Assembly: GCA_021234155.1 (NCBI GenBank)
Contig: JAJEKV010000014.1
Location: 8,635,563-8,699,562, forward strand
Source of the DNA: Isoetes taiwanensis
Taxonomy: Eukaryota; Streptophyta; Lycopodiopsida; Isoetales; Isoetaceae
Direction of reading: 5' to 3'
DNA: 64,000 bases
Each line of letters begins with the position of its first letter. The stretch's first letter is position 1. Both the position numbers and the translations under genes were made by a program. Below, piece after piece: positions 57,332-64,000 of this stretch. Below the pieces are notes generated by a model, which did no database searches, was not told the origin of the DNA, and worked only from the letters and a program-made list of their open reading frames with translations.

Positions 57332-58583
57332 TTATGGGCGTTCACCCTTAATATAACTGGCGAGATGCATGTCTTTCTTCATTAGCGTGACTCGCTTAGC
57401 ATGTACTGTGCAGGCTGTAGAATCTTCGAAGTGCTGCACTATCTTTTGCTCGGCCGCTTCCTGTAATGCCAGCAACATCTCGTCGGTTACTCTCATCCCG
57501 GTGTTAAACTCCTGCATCACTTCCCTAACTAATCGGGCGAAGGGTGCACGGGGGATTAGGAACCCGAAGCTGCGTTGAAAATGCCTAATTTCCCGCAGTG
57601 CTTTCCTCTCGCTCTCCTTTCTGCCGGCTCTCTTTTTGACTGGTGGTCTAGGAGGCTTGGGCTTCTGTGGCGGGTGGCCTTAGAGTCTGGTTCTTCGTCG
57701 GATGTCCACCTTCGATAGTTCTTACTCTGTTTTGCTGGTAATAGGAGTTGTAATCCTCCCACTTCTTCATGTATGCATTGTGCTCCCTCATCTTCCTCTC
57801 GTAGACTTTGATGGGGTCGATCACATACGCCTCTCGGGCTGGCCGCGGTGCTTTGTTTCTATCCCACGTTGGGTATGGTGGGGGCTTCTGCGCCTGCTCG
57901 GGCTGCTCCGGGTCGGGTACTGCCTGCTCATTGACGGGATCTTTCGAAGGACCTGCCTCTCTATCATGGGGGTTAAAATCCTCATCCTCCGAGTCATCTG
58001 AGGAGGATGGGGGCTTGTCTGCTGGCTGTTCTTGGATGACTACCTTGGTTCGTGGGGCTTTCTTGAGTTTCCTCTTGCCTACCTCCACGAACTTCCCCTT
58101 CTTCTTCTTCATCTCTTTGGCTGCCTTCGCCTCCTCCTCGTCCCTCTTCCTCTTCTTTTCTACTCTCTTCTTCCCTCGACGGCGTTCTTTTGCTTCATGT
58201 CGTTTGATCCACGCCTCGAGTTCTTCTACTTCGGCTGGCTCGAGCGTCGGCTCCCTCTGTTCTTCATTTTGCTTGGCCACCCGATCTTGCTCCTCCTTCT
58301 GTCTCCTTTCCTCCTCCATTTCTTCGAAGACCTTGTGCATCACGTCTCCTTCCTCTTTGTCGAGGACTTCTGTTCCCGCACCGGAGTGTGCGTCCTCTTC
58401 GACCTCTGTCTCATCCCCTTCTTGGTTGTTGGGGTTGTCGGGGTGCTCTTCGGACTCTGTCCCTTCACTAGATGAAGGATGGCCTCCTTTGTGAAAAAGG
58501 CGCTCCCGAAGCATTTCTTGGAGTAGGGCGCTGGGAGTTGTGTCTCCAGGAGGAACTTTAGCAGTTTGTTTCGTCCTGGCCAT
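57332..58583 (-). CDS. Histone H3-like protein with charged linker, one +1 frameshift
   Basis: ATG at 58,583 gives MARTKQTAKVPP: residues 1-8 equal histone H3, including Lys4. Then come an acidic stretch, a long Lys/Glu/Arg coiled-coil-like segment with nuclear-localisation-type KKRVEKKRKR, an acidic Ser/Asp patch, a Pro-rich part and a Tyr-rich part (YERKMREHNAYMKKW). The frame would stop at 57,648. A +1 shift between about 57,692 and 57,650 leads into an H3 fold: KALREIRHFQR (alphaN), LIPRAPFARLVREVMQEF (alpha1), MLLALQEAAEQ (alpha2), HFEDSTACTVHAKRVTLMKK (end of alpha2, loop 2), DMHLASYIKGERP (alpha3) and a stop. Cys110, His113, Asp123 and Leu126 equivalents are kept. HFQ and LIPRAPF recall centromeric H3, but loop 1 has canonical length. 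Predicted product about 415 residues. Role in chromatin is inferred. Confidence 0.9.
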
Positions 58584-58684
58584 GTTTGACGGCTCGTCGA
58601 TCCGATGTCGGGCGCCAAAAATCGCCTTAGGGAGCTGGAGCAGATTTCTAAAGAGGAGACGTGGAAATGAGGGGGGTCTAGGTC

Positions 58685-58694
58685 TATTTATAGA
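58685..58694 (-). promoter_or_regulatory. Internal TATA box of the H3-like gene
   Basis: Minus-strand TCTATAAATAGACC, 102 bp before the ATG; between them lies CAGCTCCCTAAGGCG, which resembles CAGCTCCCAGAGGCG before gene B. Together these indicate a duplicated promoter. Confidence 0.7.
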
Positions 58695-58792
58695 TGGCCA
58701 ATTTTAGGTCAAATTTCAAACTACCTTTCTGGAAGAGCTAGGACAGTTATTAACCTATTGCATGGCTTAATTTAGACCTTTCTAACCTCATG

Positions 58793-58859
58793 GTCTCACA
58801 CGTTGCGCCCAGATCAATATCTGGAGTTCCAGTTTTGCTCCTGGCGTGACGTGTGAGAC
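58793..58859 (-). repeat. 67-bp hairpin repeat, unit 2
   Basis: Arms GTCTCACACGT / ACGTGTGAGAC. Almost identical to unit 4 internally (ATCAATATCTGGAGTTCCAG). About 100 bp upstream of the H3-like gene TATA box. Confidence 0.92.
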
Positions 58860-58998
58860 ATGGTGGGTTTTGATGCTAAATTTTATGCTTTCTAAGCATA
58901 TTTCTAGGAGTGTAATCTGGCTAGTTCTTAGCTTAAAATTCGAATTAGCATGTTACTTTTCGAAAATTCATCAACTTTTAAGGTGTTTTTGGCCCAAT

Positions 58999-59065
58999 GT
59001 CTCACACGTTGCGCCCAGGTCAAAACCTGGAGTTCCAGTTTTGCTCCTGGCGTGACGTGTGAGAC
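58999..59065 (-). repeat. 67-bp hairpin repeat, unit 1
   Basis: Same arms. The inner stem differs as CCAGGTcaaaACCTGG, where other units have CCAGATcaatATCTGG: paired changes that keep the inner stem. Confidence 0.92.
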
Positions 59066-59267
59066 CACCTTGCTTTAGAAGGGTTTGGCTCACTATTTTT
59101 ATTTTTTTTTATCTTTTTATGTTCTAATTCACTTACTGTTACTAGCTTAACATATACTACCAAAAATAAGAAAACATTTTCCCATTTTTTTCGAGGTTTG
59201 AGGATCCTATCAAGTTAGTACTACTGGGAGCATGGTCAGTGCTTTGTTCTTGGTCTCCAAGAACATT

Positions 59268-59279
59268 GCTCTGATACCA
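59268..59279 (-). promoter_or_regulatory. Primer binding site (tRNA-iMet)
   Basis: Minus-strand TGGTATCAGAGC, complementary to the 3' end of plant initiator-Met tRNA, one base inside the 5' LTR. This fixes the element's orientation and the inner LTR edge at 59,281. Confidence 0.95.
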
Positions 59280-59280
59280 C

Positions 59281-61826
59281 TGTGACGTCCCCTACTCGTA
59301 TACGGTGCACTCACCGTATACAAACAGGAGTTCATCCCCTGTACCAGCTCCATGCTGATACAGGGCCCTCCACATATCACTGCAACCGTAATGAGTTCGA
59401 GTGGGAAGAATGAAGGGGTCATTTTACCCTGTCTCCCTCAGGGCCTACCTAGCTGCGGAAGCGTAAACATACATGTCAGTATACAACATCATCACATATC
59501 CACCTCGAAGGGTGGTACATCAACATCTGCATAGACAAAGATCAACACAATACATATGGGTTCCTACCCAAGGCTCAGACTCCAGGGGGATGACTGACGG
59601 CTTGGGTCTCCAGAGTTCATTGCAGACAGAATTCATGACAGTGGATTTGGCTGGCATGAGAACATGGCATAGGGTTGTCCACTCCATCCGCCCCTCCTGT
59701 GCACACTTTGTAGAGTAGGTTGAAGAGTGTTAGGACCTGACTGTAGCCCGCCGGATGCATAGCCAAGGGGGCTATTCCTGGGTTGTATCTCCCCAGTTCC
59801 GATGGGGCAGGTAGGGATCACTCCTTCCAGAGATCTCCATGCTGACTCAAGGTGACTAGAGGGCCACTGCCCTTATTCGACTTGAACCCACTGGAGAGTG
59901 ACGCATCACCCCATGGGTGTCGAGCCCATGCCTTGCCCACACTCAGTGGCAAGCCATTAGACCTAGTCCACTATGATCCCCGGTAGACTTTACACACCAG
60001 AGGGATTGGTCAAGAGTCAGAACACGAACCTCCTTCTGAGCCAGTCTGGCCCCTTCACCCACAACCAGATGTGGTTCTTGTACACAGGCCGAATACTAGT
60101 AATGCACTAGAGGGACCATCTACTACTAGGCTTTAGGGTCTCTACCCCCCTTCCCAATACAATGAGTCCACAGAGTAACATCATCCATCTACATCACAGC
60201 AGAACTAAGAATTAGATCTAATCTATATCATAGAGTTAGGTTCTTTAGTTAGGGCTGGTGTCTGGGGATCTACTTGGCTACTATGGGCAATTTAATAGGC
60301 TAAACCTATTGGTTCGATGGGTGGAATACGGTTTAGGCTATTAGATTGATTAAATACCTGATCCCTGATTCACTCCTCTTGATCCGAATGCGTCCATGCC
60401 GCTGTTCTGCTTGGGGATGCGGTCGGAAAGGGAATCTGACGAGCTAGGGCACACGGGCAGTTCTTGGGAGTCGGAATGGACTCTTGAGGCGCGCGAACTG
60501 GAGCTCGGAAGGTTCTTGGACGAAAAAGGAAGAATTAGGGTTTGGTTGCCTTACATAGGCTATCAGTTAGGTTTAGGGTTTCCATGACCCTTGGTATGCC
60601 TCTTTAAAGGTTAATGGTCTAAAGTGCGCACATTAATAAGTGTGCGCACCCTTGCAAGTTGCCCCCTAAGGCGCCACTTGCTTGGCTACACGTCGGCGTA
60701 CACGTCGATTGGAATGGCGTGTACGCATGACGGTGCAGTACGGTATACATCTTGAGACCGTATATCGTACTGGAACGTCACATTCTCCCCACCTTGAAAT
60801 GATGCTGGCCGCAGCATCGTGGGTCTCCCCACCTTGGGATCTTCCTAACCTGCAATCAACTTGATGCATAAGATATACTATTATCATACTTACACATTTA
60901 TTAGGATTACCTTAAGGTAATATTTTTAGAACATTATTATACCATTATTCAATCAAATAACTTATCAATCCGTATGTCATTACAACAAGTTACCCATTAG
61001 TTTCACTTATCACAATATTTTAGTTTATCAATATTTTAATATATACAATTATTCTTTGAGGTACTCTTCATTCCTTGCAACACATTCCAACAAAATTTGT
61101 GTTGCAAGTCTTCATAGCTCGACCTCCTTGCCCTCCGGAGCGCTCTATTGGCCTGCAAGTCGACACTACGTTAGTATCATTTTAATTATTTATAAATTTG
61201 GTTATGAGGGAACCACCCCAACTATCTACGTGAATACATGGCTAATCTCCCGGTGTAGGAAGAGGATGCTTCTTCCATCGTGGCCATGGAGACAGCGCCC
61301 TATAATGCCTATATGGTGCTCATGCCTACACCTTTAGTTGCCCAGCGTGGAGGATGGGGTCCTTCTCGTATATGGAGCGTGAAGGATAGTGTCCCCCCCG
61401 TAGGCATTGGCTAGAGGTGCTTTCCCTATCAATGCATTCCTGAATGACCTCTTATCTCTCGAGGTCGTCTACTTCCGTGGGACAGAAGTAGACTTCCCAA
61501 GCGGAACCGCGGTCATGCCTACATTGACATTACACCACGTCCTAGAGATCACCGTAGTGGTCTCATCATCGGTAACAACGCATGCAACCCATACCTAGCA
61601 TAGGTTGCATGCGTAGATTATTCTTAGCTATCAAGACATAAATCTACACAAATCGACATGCCTGAGCCGATTTATTCAGAGATGATCTTGCCGTCCCATT
61701 CCTCCATAAACTGTGGGTACTGCTTTATCAGATCTTTCTTAAGTACCCATGTTGCGTCTTCCACCGGCAAGTGTTTCCACTTGACCAAGTATTGGAGAAA
61801 CGCCGATCTCCTTGTCTTCTTGAACG
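59281..61826 (-). repeat. 5' LTR
   Basis: Second copy of 48,075-50,582, about 2.55 kb, ending (minus strand) GACGTCACA beside the primer site. It includes a 155-bp copy of the chromodomain coding end (FKKTRRSAFLQYLVKWKH) at 61,672-61,826. About 17 extra bases at 60,118 and at 61,228 relative to the 3' LTR. Confidence 0.93.
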
Positions 61827-62163
61827 CCGCTTCACGATGGCCCAGAAGTTGCTTTACATCCAGCGACTTCAGGAACGGGCAGAGCAGCGGCAATCCCTAC
61901 AGAGGGGCTCGGGTCTGGTTGAGGAACGGTTGGTGCAGCGATCAGATTCTGATGCGGTATCCACCCAAGCCTCCTCGGAGGGGATGGAACTGGATAAGGT
62001 GGCTCGGGTACGCTCGTAGGCGGATGAGGTGGATTTGGATGCTGAGGTTGCACTCACAGATAACCCGCTCGCTCTGGTTCCATATGACTCAGATCAGGGG
62101 CCCGCTTCACCAGCAAAACGGGGGCGGAAAAAGAAGCATCGTAAAAATCCTTCTTCTCAGTAG
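61827..62163 (+). pseudogene. LINE ORF1, 3' part after the LTR element
   Basis: Continues the ORF1 interrupted at 48,074: RFTMAQKLLYIQRLQERAEQ (Glu/Gln-rich helix), then a TAG at 62,017, and in the same frame ADEVDLDAEVALT and a basic tail KRGRKKKHRKN to TAG at 62,163. Six bases later ORF2 begins. The join to the left half is out by one base, consistent with decay or an imprecise boundary. Confidence 0.75.
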
Positions 62164-62168
62164 CAGTT

Positions 62169-64000
62169 ATGGACAAGAAGATCGTGAGCTGGAATGTTCG
62201 TGGGGTGCGCTCGTCTCCCGCGAAAAGAACGAGAGTGGCGTTGGCCGTTCGGAAGTTGGATCCAGATATCTTGTGCCTTCAGGAACACAAGTGTCACAGG
62301 GGGGATGCTCGGGCACTGTTGGACATGTTTGGGCCGCAATATGCTACTGCAGTTGCCACCTCTGGAGCCTCTAAGGGTGGGACGGCCATCGCGTGGAAGA
62401 TGCATGTGCAGGTGACTTTCACCATGGCTGACCGTTGGGGCAGGTGGGTCATCATCAAGTGGCGTGAGGGTCCGCACGAGTGGGGGATTGTGACTGTCTA
62501 TGCTCACAACACTGTGTGGCAGAGAGGGACGTTGTGGGCATCGTTAAGGCATAAGGTCGCATCCCTGGAGGCGGATGTGGCTTGGCTGCTGCTGGGCGAC
62601 TTCAACATGGTCGAGTCCATTCATGATAGGTGTGGCAGAGGAGCGGAAGTCGTGCAGGGTTTTGAGCGGCAGCAGTGGGTGATGTTGCTGGACTCCTTGC
62701 ATCTGGCAGAGACAGCGGGCGACTCTTCATTTACGTGGTGTAATCAGTGGATGGGGGCCGGCCGGGCGTACGCTCGACACGATGAAGGATGCTGATTTCT
62801 CGTGGGGATGCCAGTAGATCTGGTTTCGTACCTTTCGGGATAATTTTGGGATGCCGGGAATGGTGCAGGCCTTAGCTGAGATCAAGGCATTCGCCAAATC
62901 GTGGGGAAGTCGGAGAGCACGGCAAGAGAGGGAGGAGTTAGAGGCGTTGTATCGCGAATTGGAAGCCCTTAGGTCTCAGCCGTCTGATGGGGTGCGAGAG
63001 AATGAGATTTTGCACTGCATTGCAGCAGATGAATCCAGGAGGGCTGCTCAGGCAAGGGTCAAAGCAGGGATCACCTGGCTGCGGGAAGGGGACACTAATT
63101 CTCGAATGTTCTTTAGGGTTGCGTGACAGAAGAAGTATGCGGCCTCAATGTCGTCACTGGCATTGGCTGATGGTCGTATTTTGAATTCGCCGGTGGACAT
63201 CAAACAGGCTACTTTTCAGCACTTCTCTCAATTTTTTTTGGAAAAGAGACAGATGTGATGGAGGAGATTGTGCTCAATAAAGTGTCATGCAAGGTGTCGG
63301 CAGATGGGAGGCAAGTGTTGCAGCGCCCGCTCACAAAGCAGGAGCTTGAGGAGGCATTCCGGTCGAGTTCTTCCAAGAATATTGGAATTGGGTGGGGGAC
63401 TCGGTGTTGCAGACCTATCAAGATCTGCTTCAGGCAGAAGCGCTGGACTATAGGCTCAACACGGGCTGCATCTCGTTGATACCGAAGGTGAAGGAGCCAG
63501 CTGTCATTTCTGATTGGCGCCCCATTACGCTTCTGTCGGCAGTATACAAAATTATCGCGAAGGCACTTTCGCTCAGACTGCAGGTGGTCTTGAAAGAGAC
63601 TATTAGTCCCATGCAGTCTGGCTTCATTCCGGGCAGGCAGATTCTTAGCAACGTAGCAGCCGCATTCGAGGGCATTCACTGGGCGCGCAGAACAGGTCAG
63701 CAGATTGTGTACTTGAAGCTGGACTTCGCAAAGGCCTATGATAGTGTGCGGTGGACATTCTTGAAAAGGATGATGTTAGCCTTTGGATGTGGGAGAGCTT
63801 TACGGCAGTGGCTCTGAAGCTTTTAACGTCCGCCAGAGCCACCCTCCTGTGTCACGGCGAGTCATCTGCGATCTTTAGGGTGGGGCGTGGAGTTCGCCAG
63901 GGATGCCCTTTGGCGCCCTTCCTCTTTACCATTGTGGCGGAGGCCCTCTCGCAGTTGTTGACTTCCGCAGTAGAGGCGGGTGTGGTGGAGGGGTTGAGGA
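62169..64000 (+). pseudogene. LINE ORF2: endonuclease and RT, runs off the window
   Basis: ATG at 62,169: MDKKIVSWNVRGVRS, LCLQEHKC, GGTAIAWKM and WLLLGDFNMVES identify the apurinic-type endonuclease. The end of the domain (SDH motif) appears deleted near 62,780-62,830. Linker at 62,851-63,126 (WLREGDTNSRMFF). RT: ISLIPKVKEP, DWRPITLLSAVYKIIAK, MQSGFIPGRQI and YLKLDFAKAYDSV (63,440-63,760). A one-base shift near 63,815 precedes GVRQGCPLAPFLFTIVAEAL. Truncated by the window edge before YADD. Confidence 0.9.

Larger units (their letters stand above)
48075..61826 (-). mobile_element. 13.7-kb Ty3/gypsy chromovirus carrying a histone H3-like gene
   Basis: Long direct repeats (48,075-50,582 and 59,281-61,826) bound an interior that, on the minus strand, holds a tRNA-iMet primer site, the H3-like gene, accessory gene B, gag, protease, RT, RNase H, integrase and a chromodomain overlapping the 3' LTR. 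It lies inside LINE ORF1, whose halves flank it. Candidate 5-bp target duplication: CGCAG (48,070-48,074) versus CGCCG (61,825-61,829). The right end lacks a canonical CA, so the boundary is uncertain by a few bases. RT carries an in-frame TAG and the integrase end is frameshifted, so this copy probably needs help in trans. Confidence 0.93.

Noticed and set aside
57556-57762. Minus-strand 68-codon frame overlapping the H3 junction
   Set aside because: It is the third frame; the H3 fold is in the frame ending at 57,332 and this one shows no similarity to anything.
57332-58583. The H3 similarity as an ordinary host histone gene or assembly error
   Set aside because: It lies between the tRNA-iMet primer site and gag of one LTR element, is fused to a long charged linker, is diverged from canonical H3, and its N-terminal part has a homologue at 32.2 kb.
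61672-61893. A separate chromodomain gene at 61.7-61.9 kb
   Set aside because: It is the part of the pol 3' end that lies within the LTR, duplicated in the 5' LTR.

Overview
The window is nuclear DNA of a land plant with a repeat-rich genome. Every long coding signal belongs to a plant-type transposable element: LINE ORF1/ORF2 (endonuclease, RT, zinc-knuckle tail), Ty3/gypsy chromoviruses, a CACTA (En/Spm) transposon and a PIF/Harbinger remnant. Only one short intron-containing host-gene remnant was found (about 41.9-42.4 kb). Long CT tracts and the mix of element families would fit a fern or other large-genome plant, but that is inference; no species can be named from the sequence.

Layout. 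0.3-2.5 kb and 5.7-11.6 kb are pyrimidine-rich on the + strand and non-coding: dispersed repeats, CT tracts, arrays of short hairpins and palindrome-plus-TATA blocks. 2.6-5.7, 11.7-14.4, 14.7-15.3, 15.3-16.35 (-), 32.9-34.6 (-), 33.5-33.7, 43.3-44.2 and 44.3-45.9 kb hold decayed LINEs; several end in a conserved stem-loop, a GTGGACG(A/T)TAAAA motif and a TTCTA or TTCC microsatellite. 16,569-26,791 is an end-to-end CACTA transposon (matching termini, TCG target duplication) with a transposase gene on the minus strand, a second gene on the plus strand and a hairpin-array block near its right side. 27.0-31.4 kb is a decayed gypsy element, 31.4-32.9 kb a rearranged piece of a second family, 34.6-37.2 kb Harbinger-related remnants, and 38.6-40.1 kb a non-coding tandem duplication.

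The main discovery is at 48,075-61,826: a 13.7-kb minus-strand LTR retrotransposon (2.5-kb LTRs, tRNA-iMet primer site, gag, protease, RT, RNase H, integrase, chromodomain running into the LTR) inserted into ORF1 of a LINE whose ORF2 continues to the window end. Between its 5' LTR and gag it carries two extra genes. The first starts MARTKQTA, as histone H3 does, continues through a charged linker, and ends in a recognisable H3 histone fold (after one +1 frameshift). The second is a protein of unknown family interrupted by a UAG in the TMV-type leaky context UAG-CAA-CCA. Each gene has its own TATA box and a tandem pair of 67-bp hairpin repeats upstream. A second, diverged copy of the H3-mimic gene (MARTKQIAR, 32,215-31,395 minus) also has hairpins upstream (three copies, unrelated arm sequence), and a diverged copy of the second gene with its TATA block sits at 29.1-29.95 kb. 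The sequence therefore suggests a family of chromodomain retrotransposons that carry a captured histone H3 under separately controlled internal promoters.
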